From Hetaerina americana (Eukaryota > Arthropoda > Insecta > Odonata > Calopterygidae): a stretch of 64,000 bases of DNA. The position numbers were made by a program, and so were the translations under genes. Location: positions 52,735,156 to 52,799,155 of the forward strand of contig JAKTNV010000003.1 of assembly GCA_022747635.1 (NCBI GenBank), read 5' to 3'. Numbering within the stretch: position 1 is the first letter of the stretch; each line of letters starts with the position of its first letter. Shown here one piece after another: positions 50,901 to 62,339 of this stretch. The notes beneath the pieces are model-generated. The model was not told the origin of the DNA, searched no databases, and worked only from the letters and a program-made list of their open reading frames with translations.

Positions 50901-51140
50901 TAACTACAACATGTGAAACACAAATTAGATTAAATTTTCTCAGCAGAGCTATAAACATTATGTTTGCTAAAATATTTCCACTCGCGTCAATTTTTTTGTC
51001 ATTCCACTACGCATACTAAGCTTTTCCCCGTTTATTACTTTTCATCATGCAATATCTCATGGATTGTCTGTTCATAAAGAATCAAGGGGGCTGCCATTGA
51101 AGTGGCGTCCACGGCTACGGTTCCTGCTCGGCGACAAGAG
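47961..51140. other. Mostly AT-rich stretch, nothing recognised
   Basis: 47,960-48,240 is GC-moderate with a 96-codon frame lacking any recognised domain. 48,250-51,050 is AT-rich with no features I can name. Confidence 0.55.
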
Positions 51141-51144
51141 CGTA

Positions 51145-51157
51145 CCCCCCCCCCCCC
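51145..51157. repeat. C13 homopolymer
   Basis: Thirteen consecutive C between CGTA and TGCAG, unusual in this AT-rich region and potentially G-quadruplex/i-motif prone or assembly-sensitive. Confidence 0.9.
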
Positions 51158-51442
51158 TGCAGTGAGCAACTCAATGAGGCAGCCTTGGTAGCCGAGACAC
51201 AAGAGCTACAAACTCCTCGATCGGTAGCTACGAGCGCCGCTTCAATATTGACTCAGCCGTTCAGTGTAGCGTGATGCACAATTTTACTCTCTCCGTTTTC
51301 GCGTAGGCCACCCACAGAGCCATGAACGTCAAATTTAATGCTGTCCTGTCGTGTTTTCTTCGTAGAGTAAACAGATAGAACAAGACTCCATGCTCCTGGG
51401 GGCGGGCAAGACACTAAGGTTCTAGCGTTATTCTATGGTTAT

Positions 51443-51542
<100 letters not shown>

Positions 51543-51782
51543 GGCAGGAAACGTGGATCGTGGATGGAGGGGGTATTGACCGGCAGTGGGATGTTGAAGA
51601 CTGTGATAGGGGGGAGAATGTTGGGCAAACGAGGAAAGGGAAGGAGCAGGATGGGGATGTTGGACGGGATGAAGGGAGGAAGAAAGTAACCAGAGATGAA
51701 GAAGGACCTGATATAGAGTAGGATGCTGGATTTTGTGTTTTGTTAGGAGTCACAAAATATTTAGTTGGTAGCTGTATCTATC

Positions 51783-51830
51783 CTAAAACCTACCTTAACC
51801 GGTAGATTACCTAATAATAATAAAATATTT
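51783..51830 (+). repeat. SINE 3'-end hairpin sequence with AAT tail
   Basis: AACCTACCTTAACCGGTAGA then TTACC and (TAA)n, running into a short TA tract. The block is identical to the minus strand of 37,690-37,735 in its core (CTACC-TTAACC-GGTAG). Confidence 0.6.
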
Positions 51831-52067
51831 ATATATATATATATATTTATTTATGTATATATTTATATATACATACATATACATATATACATATAGATAT
51901 ATTTATTTAAAGCATAGACTACCTAATCTGAAAAAATAGGCTTCCATTAGAGCCACAATAGTGCTTTCCGATTTCACATGGTTAAACATTTTATGACTGT
52001 AATTCAATGACCGAGGAGAGTAATATTGGAAACTGAAGTTCTTGTTTTGAATCAACTTTATATAAAT
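51831..52067. other. TA/TTTA-rich then AT-rich stretch
   Basis: Irregular TATATTTATTTA and ATACATACATA repeats to about 51,910. GAAAAAATAGGCTT at 51,930-51,943 also occurs near 45,162, suggesting shared repeat sequence. Confidence 0.45.
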
Positions 52068-52101
52068 AAGTTGTCTTCGCATATAAATGCGAAGACAACT
52101 T
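52068..52101. repeat. Perfect 15-bp hairpin
   Basis: AAGTTGTCTTCGCAT (52,068-52,082), loop ATAA, ATGCGAAGACAACTT (52,087-52,101): an exact 15-bp inverted repeat with a 4-nt loop, followed by GAAACACTT. It could be a retroelement end junction or a structured RNA; nothing coding surrounds it. Confidence 0.9.
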
Positions 52102-52735
52102 GAAACACTTATGATGAAGCGATATAGTAGATGACAACAACTTACTACAACTGGATTACGCTATTGGCGGTCCAATGCAGTATAATAGTAGCTGGTATTT
52201 AACGGTGATATGTACAACAACGGGTAGACAATATTTAGCTCATTAAAATTAAATGAAACGAAGGGCTTTGAAAAAGCGAATTAGTTATTCTCTTTGTGAG
52301 GTCAGTGCAGCACAAATATAATTGCACGAATCACGTGAAATAATAATTCCCCAGATTTGATCCCAATTTATTTTTACATTATCGACCTTCTAAATACCTA
52401 CTTGCATTTGAGTAAATATTTTGACTGAAGTTCACTTGTAAGAAGAACCGTAAACACGCCCAATTAATGATTGATTAATGTCAGTGCTTCTTCAATAAAA
52501 CTGCATTGTGTATGAATGCCCATATAAGTGCTCACAGTGGGTGCATCTATCTAGCGCAAGTACGAATCACTCCGCTCATTTGGTTTACTTCTAATATTCC
52601 CGTAGCTCGTATTCTTGCAACCTTCATCGTAACGTGTTCTGCATGCATATACAACCCCAACAGGGACAAAATAATGACACAAAGTTTGACAGGGCTATAT
52701 AAAAAAGGGGCCAACGAAAGTAATAGCTAAAGAAA
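52102..52735. other. AT-rich stretch, nothing recognised
   Basis: No gene or repeat seen. Confidence 0.5.
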
Positions 52736-53445
52736 TGAGAGGTTATGGAGGGAGAGTAGAGCATGGTAAAATCGTTGGTTGATGGGGCGGGAGTTATCGG
52801 AGCGAGCGGCAGCGGGAGGAATTGGAAGAGGGGAAATGGGTTTGCCGTAATTGGTGGAGAGGGAGGGACACGTTGTGAGAGCAGAGGGTGAGGGAAATTG
52901 AGAGAATTTGTACGTTTCGGAGGGTAAGAATGGGGGAAGGGAACTATTAACGAAACCACCGTACAGTCGATTGAAGGGCTCATGCCTTGCCTCTTTCCAA
53001 CCCCGTTCCAATATCATTTCCTCCCGCGCCCCCACGAGCTAGCTGTGTGGACGCCACGGGAGGGAAAGAGTGGATGTGACCGTGGAACGGAGGAGAAAAA
53101 AAACGCCGTCCGTCCCTTCGCGACGACGTTGACTTCGAACGCCGCTCGATTCCCCCGACCATATTGCATAAACCCTTTTAGCTCTTCCGCCTCCGCTCAC
53201 CTCCCGCTCTCCTCCGCTACTTCCACTACCTTCTGTTCGTTAGGAGAGTTTTACCTTTTCCGAGAAACTTACAAGACTCTTCTACCCTGTTTCGGTCTCT
53301 CTTTCTCTCTCTCTCTCTCTGTCTCAGCCTCCCTCTTCTCCCTGGTCCTCCTGTTAAATGAGAAACAATTTTGTTTCACCCGTACACTCGCGAACTTAAT
53401 TATTTTCCCGTTTGCTCCCTCAATTATCCGGCCCTCTTGAACTTG
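52736..53445. other. Island switching from purine- to pyrimidine-rich
   Basis: 52,736-52,960 is G/A-rich on the plus strand; 53,150-53,440 is C/T-rich with (CT)n at about 53,296-53,322. The frames on both strands overlap and are low complexity (for example 52,982-53,440, 152 codons). CpG is present at 53,090-53,160. No gene is called. Confidence 0.5.
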
Positions 53446-54308
53446 CTTTTTATTTACGCGAATTAGACGACCAGGAAAATGCACAGAAAATAAGGCGTGT
53501 GCGACACAGATGTTCCACCAGTCGCCCCCTCATAGTCACTCGTGATCGAATCATTCTGTAACTTCCTTCCTTAGTTGTCGCTTTTTCGAATTTCCCCTTC
53601 TATTTGTAGCTCTCTTTCTCCAAACCCTTCGTACTTTTTTCCACTCTCCATATTTCCCATAATTAATTTTTGCTCGTCATTTTATTTCTCTCGATACGAT
53701 TCTCGATCATCATTTTCCACCTTACCTGGAATTATTATCATTTTGTGTATTTGGGTTTTAATTAAGATTTCCAAAAAATTAAAAGAAGCATGGGCGGTTT
53801 AATTTCGCTTTTTAGTTTTTCCTGAGAAGGTCTCAAATTATGCGTATCTCGTCACGTGTAACATTTCAATAAGCTTTTATATAAAAAGAAAAACAATTTT
53901 ATCAAAGCGAATTCCGAGAATACACTTGATAATACACAAAGCATTTTATTTCCGGAGTCAAGCCGCAGCGTTACTTTAATAACAGTCAGTCAAATCAATT
54001 AAGGTAGCATTGGTAGTACAAATAGCTGAACATGGCAAGCGCGGAATATAGATGGAGGAGAAAAAATCTTGTTTTATTGACTAAAACCCGCCCCTTAGGT
54101 GAAAATAAATATTACCAATATTTTAAATGCTATGAAGTAACAAAACATTCCCCCTCCATGTACAAATTTATTTTGCAATCAAAATTAATTGAGAAAAATA
54201 TTTTTATAAAATACAATTTAAATATTTAATTTTTCCTAAACTAAAACAAATTTCAACAACAAATGCACTTTCTTTTAGCAACAAGGTATATTTCCTCCTT
54301 TTAATGTA
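53446..54308. other. AT-rich stretch, nothing recognised
   Basis: No gene or repeat seen up to the mariner end. Confidence 0.5.
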
Positions 54309-54407
54309 CGAGGGTCATCCGGAAAGTAGTACCCGTTCGTGAAATAAAGACACAGAAGTAAATATTAACAAACATAAAAAATTTTATTTGAAAGAGGATA
54401 CTTTAAA

Positions 54408-54500
54408 CTACTTCTCAACATAATCTCCAAGCAAATTAAGGCATTTTTCATAACGTGTGACAAGTTTCTGTATTCCTGCTGCATAGTCCTTCGCCGCCAG
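54408..54500 (-). pseudogene. mariner transposase C-terminal remnant
   Basis: In a different minus frame from the N-terminal part: YLNELAAKDYAAGIQKLVTR, then YEKCLNLLGDYVEK-stop, the typical last residues of a mariner transposase. The frame change at the junction shows the internal deletion was out of frame, so this part is not translated with the N-terminal half. Confidence 0.85.
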
Positions 54501-54501
54501 C

Positions 54502-54909
54502 TCATTGAGATACGCGAGGGACCCATCTTGCACAAATTTTTGCATAATGCAGATGGTGTTTAACAATTTCATGAACAATTGTTCGAGAAACATTGGGAAA
54601 ATGCTCACAGATGTCATCAATTGTGACGCGCCGATCGTTCCTCACGAATTCGTCAACTGAGCTCACCAGTTGGTCTGTAATGACAGACGGTCTCCCCGAA
54701 CGCTCATCGTCGTGTGTGTTCCCCCTCCCCATGTTGAAGTTGCGACACCACCGCCGAACAGACGACTCGTCCATTACATTGTCTCCATACACCTCCTTTA
54801 ATTGGCGATGAATATCACATGGGCGAACGTTTCTTGCATTGAGGAATTTAATCACTGCCCTCACTTCACAACTGGCGGCGTTCTCAATTTTTTTAAACAT
54901 TGTAAACAA
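54502..54909 (-). CDS. Truncated mariner transposase, DNA-binding half
   Basis: 135 codons without a stop; the conventional mariner start is probably the second Met (MFKKIENAASCEV, at 54,900). Residues about 5-60 form the first helix-turn-helix (VRAVIKFLNARNVRPCDIHR ... SSVRRWCRNF). The linker ERSGRPSVIT has the GRP motif, and residues about 75-125 form the second HTH (VDEFVRNDRRVTIDDIC; SRTIVHEIVKHHL). It ends ICARWVPRVSQ-stop, just before where the first catalytic Asp would come. The protein, if made, could bind the terminal repeats but not cut. Truncated transposases of this kind can repress related elements; that role is inferred. No promoter was identified. Confidence 0.75.
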   Translation of the reverse strand: MFTMFKKIENAASCEVRAVIKFLNARNVRPCDIHRQLKEVYGDNVMDESSVRRWCRNFNMGRGNTHDDERSGRPSVITDQLVSSVDEFVRNDRRVTIDDICEHFPNVSRTIVHEIVKHHLHYAKICARWVPRVSQ

Positions 54910-55063
54910 TCACAGAAACAACACAGGCAATGCTAGCGTCACGCAACTTGGCTCAGAGAAGGCAGACAAGCCACTGAAGCTATCTGACCTCGTCCAGCGG
55001 CTACTCGCGTCGTCAGCACTTCATGCGGCACGAACGGGTACTACTTTCCGGATGACCCTCGTA

Positions 55064-56360
55064 TATCAGACGCATGCGTCGCTTATTAATTAAGCTATCA
55101 ATGTCATCTGTCATTGAAATGATTCCCTGTTATGATATCCAATCTGCAGCTTACACCTGGAAAATACTTTTAAAATTTAAATGATAATTTGCAAAAATAT
55201 ATGCAAGAATTATACATATTGTCCTCTTTTCCTCCAAAATGTATCACGCCAAAGAAGATCAAGCAAAATATTTTGCAGGGCGGCAATTTTCAGTAGGTTT
55301 TTTAAAATTCTTTTAACATATAGTATGCTCTTTTTTTATCGCATTTCTTTAAGCTCGCTCACCAAGTGGCCATTTACATTAAATTTAAAAACAAACAGAA
55401 TATTATGCACAAATCTCATTATCCCCGAATTGGTAATAATGTCGATCGTTCAGTAAGTCTTATTATATCATTACTCCCTTTGATGTCAAATTCCATATAA
55501 TATGTGATGATATCCAATCGATTTATTAATGAGGGATCTCAACATGAAATGAAATTCCAGGAACGAGAAACGTTAATGGAATAGGAATTACTTAGTCAAC
55601 GCAATTAAGCCATATAAAGTAATCGAAAGCTCATTTCCATGCGTTTTCATGTGTTATCATCCAAAAGTTTTGCCATAAACAGTTCAATGAGATTAACATT
55701 TATTTAATCGAAGTTGGTAAATAATAATCATTAGAATACTCATATCATGCCACCGACAGGATATCAGCTTATTAGGCTGATTGAATAGGTGGGGGTAGAT
55801 CTCACCTAGTACGCATCGTAAGTTCTATAAGGCTCGTGAAATGAAAACATCACCTCAGGAGACCCAGAAATATAGCATTGACCTGAACGTTATTTCCTCC
55901 CGAAACCAAAATATTATGAACAAAAAGTGCCAGTCGGGTCATGCAAGATCTACCCTTTCGGGAACCGTGTTGGTTGTTTGTAAGTAAAGTCTGTGGCCCA
56001 TCTGTCTGACCAATTGAGGAAATGCGTGTCATAATTGTAGACACTCGATCTCCTGGCTAAGCGGCAACATCGGAGGTGATATTACCATAAAATTGGGGTT
56101 GTATTTTCGTCGCCATGATTAAATATAACTGATAGTTAAAAATTACTCGGACCAAATTGCATTGATATCTTGGTTTCCCATTTATATATGTACTATATAT
56201 ATACAATTTTCTTTTCCCGATTTCGGAATGGAACCGCGAGGATTCCGTTATTTCGATCTTCACTCCAGATTCGTGCATGAATCGATACGAGTTAAATTTA
56301 TAATTCTTTTACTGCCAACTGACATGGCATCGGTGCTACTATAATTGGCGTTAAATAGGT
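55064..56360. other. AT-rich stretch, nothing recognised
   Basis: No gene, repeat or RNA signature seen. Confidence 0.55.
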
Positions 56361-57110
56361 CGTAGCGTAGGGCGTCGACACCATTTCTCTTCCATCTTTT
56401 CTTTTCAACTCCACGTTCTTTTTTTATCTCTTAATCCCATTCCGCATCTCCTCCGTCTTTTCCTCTAAAATTTCGACCCTCGCCCTAATAACCAACACCC
56501 CTCGATCATCGCCGTCCACTTCGGAAAGAGCCGAAGGACCGCCCTTCCGTTATGAACCCCTCCCCCCCTCTCGCCTCCTTCAACCCCTCCACCAAGGACG
56601 TCCCCCCAAAAAGATAAAGCCTCATTCCCTCCCTCCCCTTACACGCCTCTCTCGGGTATCGAAATTCTCTCGAGCTATGCCTAACCTTTTATGCCACCAG
56701 CGGTGACCGCTTAAATGACTCTGGCGATTTTTTTTTGCTCTTTTTCAAAGAAATAAAGAAACGAGAAGAGGTGATAAAGCTCTCCAAGGCCGCGGATACG
56801 AAAGATCGAATTTATTTCCTTTTTCTATTCTCAAACCTCGTGAGGTGAAATGATGATTCGTACCCTTTCATTCGCGCCGAGAAATCATGAGGAGACGAGG
56901 AGAGAGGAAAAGAGGCCTGGAATAAAAGCAATGAAAAGTGTGAGTGCGATGAAGGGATACAAATTGGGTGCGGGGTAGGACGACGGAGTGGGACGGGTTC
57001 CGGTTGGCGTTTTGGAGGTTTTAGAAGGGACCGGGTGAGACTGACGCAACGGTCGACTGCACCGAAGGAAAAAATAAACGAAGGAGGGCCATTCACCTCC
57101 GAGTACGTTT
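56361..57110. other. Island switching from pyrimidine- to purine-rich
   Basis: 56,361-56,660 is C/T-rich on the plus strand, then 56,875-57,075 is G/A-rich. The minus frame 56,812-57,096 (94 codons) has no recognised domain. Confidence 0.5.
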
Positions 57111-57790
57111 AGATCAATCCTTACGAAGTCTCATTGACTCCCACCATGTCAGAATGAGTTTCTATTTGCGACAAAGTTGAGGTCTTGATTATTAATTCGT
57201 TCATTCGCAAAGTACGAATCCAAAACTCACGTCTCAATCTTTCTTCTTTTTAATTTCAAGATGGGGAGCGACACAGGAAAGGAAATAAGCTTTTGCCTGA
57301 GTTTGTATATTGGCATTCGAAAGTAAGCTTTCCATGATACAGAGAGAAAACTCCAAACAATTCAAATCCTTCTATTTCATTTCATCTTTAATTTGATGCT
57401 AATGGTATAATCCATATATTATATAAGTTTGACTCTTAAATAGTACTATGAGAGGTCATCTGATTTTACTCTAGAGTACTTTTTCGTCCTAGTGTATTTT
57501 AGATGTCATTGTCTATTTTTCTAAGAAAGGAATTCAGTTAAAGTAACAGGACGTTTTTGCTGTTATTTGGTGAGAATTTTGAAAAATTAAGTCCTTGCGC
57601 CATCAAAAATAAATTAGTCATAGGGTAAGAAAGAATTTATTAATTTTAACTGGAATGGAAAACAAACATGCCCCACTTTGTTCATTATACTGCTGTAGTT
57701 ACCACCAAGAAGAGGTGACCATAAGAAGCCATCAGTTCCACAAGAATTAGAGCTTCGTTATCATATCATCATCGCTGGAATGAAGAAAAA
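57111..57790. other. AT-rich stretch, nothing recognised
   Basis: No gene or repeat seen. Confidence 0.5.
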
Positions 57791-57796
57791 GAAAAT

Positions 57797-57870
57797 CTAA
57801 TACTTGATACTAATGAAATACTAATAATACTAATACTAATTAAATACTAATAATACTAAAGAATACTAAT
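57797..57870. repeat. Imperfect AATACTAAT tandem repeat
   Basis: Units of ACTAATAAT/ATACTAAT repeated about eight times with variation (AATACTAATAATACTAATAC). Confidence 0.85.
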
Positions 57871-57879
57871 GTTTGAATA

Positions 57880-58230
57880 GGATTGGGGAGAAAATAAGTG
57901 CATTTCTTTGTATAGCTCAGAGCTTAAGCATGGCGGAAAGATGAATTGAATACATGTAAGAACATTGAATGAAGAATAGGATGCACCGGGAGAAAAGTCT
58001 TTCATGATAAATAAATGACTATTGTACTCTGGTTAAAGAATTTCCGATTGTAAGCAAGATAGAATTATTACAAGACTTTTGTGTTGAGAGTTTCATTGTA
58101 TGATCCGGAAGCATGGGCTATTGAAGCAGCAAAAAAGAGAGAAAAATGTTGAACTTGGTCGGCTCTTTCAAAAGATTGAGCCGGAGAAAAGCTTTAGAGA
58201 ACGCTTGGACAAAAAAAATGAGAGGCAAGG
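57880..58230 (+). pseudogene. LINE reverse transcriptase thumb relic
   Basis: In one plus frame near 58,070-58,140: YKTFVLRVSLYDPEAWAIEA then AKKRE, matching the KTFVWSIALYGSETW...QRIEAF segment of the RTE element at 41,620-41,710. Upstream, SSELKHGGKMN resembles the LGSxLxxDGR motif. Stops and indels are frequent; the rest of the element is missing. It is an old, 5'-truncated or fragmentary LINE, probably RTE-like. Confidence 0.65.
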
Positions 58231-59015
58231 GAGGCAGGACCTAAAAATAAGGGTATATTAGTAAGCTTTAATGTGGATCAGCAAATTGATATAATAAACA
58301 GATCCATTGAGTATAATGTGACACTTAATGAATCCTTGAATCCACTTCCTAATGTCAAACTATGAAAAGACTCCATTGCAGGGGGATCACGGTGGACATT
58401 CTAGGAGAAAATGAAAATGTGTTAAAGGGAACTTAAAGGTGGTAAATTAATTAATTGGCACGGAATAGGGAGGAGTAAAAAGGCTCACTTTTTAAAATAA
58501 TATTTTCAATTGTATTCATGATGAGTATTAAATCCAATAATGTCATGCCATGCCATGAAGGAGAGGTTTTCGATATTTCCTATGTTTCAGGCTATTGTGA
58601 ACTCGTTAGTAACCTAATTAATCAGGCACTAGATTACTCAAAAAACTTGGTGTCATACCCAGCTTCCCCATTGATCACAATATTTTTTTTAATTGAACAG
58701 TTGCAATTATTTAATTAGTCGGTAAATGTTTACGTGTTAAACACAATTTTAAAATGAAAATGCCTGAGATGTTGACTTAGATGTCTTACTTGTATTAAAT
58801 TCCAAATTCCCTCCGTGAAGATTTATATGATACAATTTTTTGGTAGATTATTTATTTAGAATTACAAGTTCCTTCTCTATTCTCCACCGAAGAGCGATAT
58901 TATTTCCTGTTCAGATAGTTCCCACAAATGAATCGGTGGCATCACGCTCCTCAGCACGTCCTTTTCATCCCGTTATTTAAATTAACCAATGTACTATCCA
59001 AAATGTAGAGAAATG
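58231..59015. other. AT-rich stretch, nothing recognised
   Basis: Could include more of the LINE relic, but nothing is recognisable. Confidence 0.45.
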
Positions 59016-59017
59016 CA

Positions 59018-60188
59018 AGGGTAGATTTAAAGGTTCTCGGAATCACCACCAGGTATCGGTACCAGCGTAACGAGAGTCCCGCAAAGTAGTAGGTAATTCT
59101 TTATGGGTAAACACGTCACGGGTCAATGCTCGGAGAAGAAGGCTGTGGTGCGGACGTCTCTTTGTTTTTGTTATCGTGCACTAATTTGTAAAGCTGGAAA
59201 AAATGAGATTCAAGCAGTGATTAAATACTTGGTAAAGAAAGGTATAAAAGCAAAGTAAATTCATGCCGACTTTCAGAAACCTCTTGGAGACCCTGCTTGT
59301 CCATATTCAACTGTTGCTAAGTGAACAAATGAGTTTAAGTTTGGTCGGAACAGCTTAGATGATGATTCGCGTAGTGGTCGGCCAAAATTTGCCACTACCT
59401 CAGAAATTATTGCAAAAGTGCACAAAGTGGCCACGGGGGATCGCCGAATGAAAAAGAGAGAAATCGCTGAAGCTATTGGGATGTCATTTAAACGGGAATA
59501 TCACATTTCAACAGTGGAATTGAATGATAAAATTATCTGCTAGATGGGTGCCGCGACTATTGACGCAGAATCACAAACGCATCAGAATGGAAATTCCCGA
59601 ATAATGTTTGACCCGTTTTAAGAGCAACCAACAGTGGCAAAACAGTATTGAAAGCAGAATCAACATTTTGATTCCCCACCATCAAAGAAAGCAAAGGCAT
59701 TACAGTCGGCCTGAGAGGTGATGGCTTCCGTTTTCTGGGATGCAAAAGGGATTCTGCTGAAATATTATCTTCCTACTGGTCAAACAATTACTGGACAGTA
59801 CTACGCTAACCTCCTGGACCAAATACAGGAAAATATGCATGATAATGACCAGTTTTGGCAAGAAAGAAAGTCATCTTTCATCAAGATAATGCACGCCCAC
59901 ACACAAGAGTGATGCCATGGAAAAATACGTGAACTAATGCGCGAATTGTTGCACAATGACAAAAGTGGACAGAGATTCTCTTCTAACAAAGAAATAACAA
60001 CTAAAGTAAACGGATATTTGTCAATTCTGAAGGAACCTAATTTTTAAGATGGGATCAAGACATTGGAACATCGCTGCACCAAGTGAATTAGTGTACAGGG
60101 AGACTAAATTGAAAAATAACTAAGTTTCACTGAGGTAAGTCGTTTACGTATCTCTATTTCATTCCGAGAACTTTTCAAATTACCCTCT
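59018..60188 (+). mobile_element. mariner element, nearly full length, decayed
   Basis: The ends are diverged inverted repeats. The left is AGGGTAGATTTAAAGG then TTCTCGGAAT (59,018-59,042). The right, on the minus strand, is GAGGGTAATTTGAAAAG then TTCTCGGAAT (60,161-60,187). Plus-strand transposase pieces: NEIQAVIKYLVKKGIKAK (first HTH, about 59,205-59,257), DDDSRSGRPKFAT (linker with GRP, about 59,358-59,396), RMKKREIAEAIGMS (second HTH), and EVMASVFWDAKGILLKYYLP then ITGQYYANLLDQI (59,716-59,824). FHQDNARPHTRV follows in another frame at about 59,876-59,911, so the second catalytic Asp is present. I could not find the first. Several stops and at least two frameshifts make it inactive. Confidence 0.88.
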
Positions 60189-60189
60189 T

Positions 60190-61125
60190 AACAATGTCCA
60201 AGAAGTTTTTGAGTAACCTAATCAAAGTTTATTCATTAGCGATGTCATTTGAAAACAAACACGGCGATTAAAGTCTCGGCATGCTTGTCAATTTTTTTGC
60301 TTATGTTTTTCATTCTTCAGTGTCACTCCCTCCTTGCTCTCGGAATTCCATGCAACCGAGAAATTTTTTTTGCGCTCGATACATCACCCTTTGATCCGAT
60401 TTCCCTGGTGAGACTACGCAGGCGTCAATTACGGTACTTCGTTCATTATTAATTCTCCCTTATGGTTCTAGAGACTGATATCGTGCGCCCGATACCCATG
60501 CGTTCATTACGGCCGCGCCGCTGTCAGTCACCACCGCGTCGACTCAATTCCACTTTATCTCATGAAAAATGCAAATGTCTCCCAGGTTGATTGGAATATT
60601 CATAAATTTTAAATTTTGCACTGACTTATTGATTGTGTTTTTAACGGTTATTTTTGGGTTCATCAGCCCCGGGACTTTCCTTTGCATGTCGGAGTATGTA
60701 TTCCACCTATACAGTATCCCACTGAATATTTAAGGCACTTCCGTGTTGCGGGTTTCGAGATAAATTGCGATATATTTTTTTTACTACAGTTACCAGCACG
60801 AAAGTATCCATGAGGGATAAATAACGTCTTAATTACGTGTCCTAATGGTTATGGAAGCCCATGGAACGATAAAATTAGGTTGCCAAATAAAATAAAACTT
60901 TTTTTGATAAAAATGGACACGTGTTCCTGCATATGTGTTTGTACAGTTCAGCTCAGTTCTTCATCTTAATTTTTACCCGCCTTTTCAACTTTCTAGTGAC
61001 TCCTCTTCCTCTCTTTTATACCAATAGTTAATAACACATGCTCAATGCAATTATATATTATGCGTGTTTAACCTAATAAACGTTTCATTAGGAGAGACAA
61101 GAGAAATACTTGATTGTTGGGTCCA
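60190..61125. other. Mixed stretch, nothing recognised
   Basis: 60,460-60,545 is CpG-richer; no gene or repeat seen. Confidence 0.5.
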
Positions 61126-61129
61126 TCAA

Positions 61130-61170
61130 AAACCTACCTTATCTGGTAGATTACCTATAACAATAATGAC
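61130..61170 (+). repeat. SINE 3'-end hairpin sequence, third copy
   Basis: AACCTACCTTATCTGGTAGA then TTACC and an AT-rich tail; same block as at 51,783 and 37,690 with two differences in the loop. Confidence 0.55.
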
Positions 61171-61615
61171 CTAATAAAAATAATATCAAACACATGCAGA
61201 TTGCATATTAATGTGCCGGATTTATTGGCAATTTGTTTGCTAAGATAATATATCTTAACATTTTTGCGTTATATTCATCAGCTATTAGTTAAACTATTGG
61301 AATGTTATGATATCCCCAAGCGACTTAAGATTCGAATTTAGAAACCAAAATAGAAAAAATACTTTTATTTTAGCGTAAAAACTAAGTGTGCCATATAGCT
61401 CTTGCAAGCTGAGAGACAAAGAGGCCAAATCTCCATCCCCTAATCGTTCTTCAATCCGAGTACCGATGTGTCAGGTGAGGGTAGTGCTCTCCTGAGGTTT
61501 ATCAAATGTATACAATCCATGTAAGTAATATCTAATGCTTGAATTATTTTCCAGGTATTTAAGGTTACGGAAAAACTGCAGAGCAGAATCAAAGCAGGAG
61601 ATGATTAAGAGTATC
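61171..61615. other. AT-rich stretch, nothing recognised
   Basis: No gene or repeat seen. Confidence 0.5.
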
Positions 61616-61617
61616 TT

Positions 61618-61690
61618 TTAAATTTAAGCCCGACACCCTATGAGTATTAGTCAAACCCTCTACCCACCAAACTACTACCCCGCTGCGATC
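61618..61690 (-). pseudogene. Decayed tRNA-like sequence
   Basis: Minus strand: GGGGTAGTAGTTTGGTGGGTAGAGG (A-box-like, cf. GTAGTCCAGTGGGTAGAGCG of the 43.7-kb SINE), GGTTTGACTAATACTCATAG, then a poor B box (GTCGGGCTTAAATTT). It is most likely an old SINE head of the first family. Confidence 0.5.
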
Positions 61691-61849
61691 AATCGTGTAT
61701 AATATATTTTTATGAATGCTTGCCTCTGGTTTTGCATGTTTTACTTTGTTTACATTAGATTGGTTGAAATGTATGGTCATTGCAGAGACTCTTGCCATTC
61801 TTGACTAAATATTTATGCCAATCACGACACTCCTTTTCGGATTGAGCTA
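61691..61849. other. Short AT-rich stretch
   Basis: Nothing recognised between the tRNA relic and the LINE relic. Confidence 0.4.
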
Positions 61850-62150
61850 TGTCAAGACATACTTGGAACTAATTTACTCTCTCTTACTAATTTCTCCAGG
61901 CTGCACTAAATACCTTTTCATGCTTCTTTTGCCTTTGTCGGATTCATACATTTCTTCATGCATGCTCTTCCGTTCCTGAAGCTTTGAATATTCCTGGTCA
62001 TGAGATTCTCATTCACCCGTGACTCTTCCAGTCTAAACCCTCTCAAAGCGTGCACTCGGGCCTTATACGTCTTTGATCGGTGATATTTTAATCCATTCTC
62101 TCGACGTGGCCAAAGAAGCGCATCACAATTTGTTATGGTCGTCAATAACC
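61850..62150 (-). pseudogene. LINE C-terminal relic (RTE-like)
   Basis: The minus strand encodes VMRFFGHVERMD (about 62,140-62,105) and, in another frame, YKARVHALRGFRLEESRVNE then NLMTRNIQSFRNGRACMKKC (about 62,070-61,950). This is the order found after the reverse transcriptase in RTE-type LINEs (GHVERM, then a basic KARV-RG-GRP segment, then a short C-terminal domain). Stops interrupt it. The region 62,150-62,340 may be upstream LINE sequence but is too decayed to read. Confidence 0.5.
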
Positions 62151-62339
62151 ACTGAGTCTTACCGATATTCCTTCATAAGCCACAAATTCCTCATCAAATC
62201 TCTCCCATTTTTCTGCCCAGGTGCTTGTTTAGCACATTTCACGCCACATTTACTCGACGCTTATGCTTATCTTGGCATCCCCAAGTTTCGCTCCATTCTA
62301 TAGTATGGGGGAGACTACACTTTCATATGCTACATTTAT

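Larger units (their letters stand above)
54311..55061 (-). mobile_element. mariner, internally deleted, with perfect terminal repeats
   Basis: The 33-bp ends (CGAGGGTCATCCGGAAAGTA... at 54,311-54,343 and its exact reverse complement at 55,029-55,061) are identical and flanked by TA target duplications (54,309-54,310; 55,062-55,063). Total 751 bp against about 1.3 kb for a complete mariner. The minus strand encodes the transposase N terminus, then jumps to the C-terminal end, so the catalytic domain has been deleted. Identical ends indicate a recent insertion compared with the other mariners here. It could be mobilised by a full-length relative elsewhere in the genome. Confidence 0.95.
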
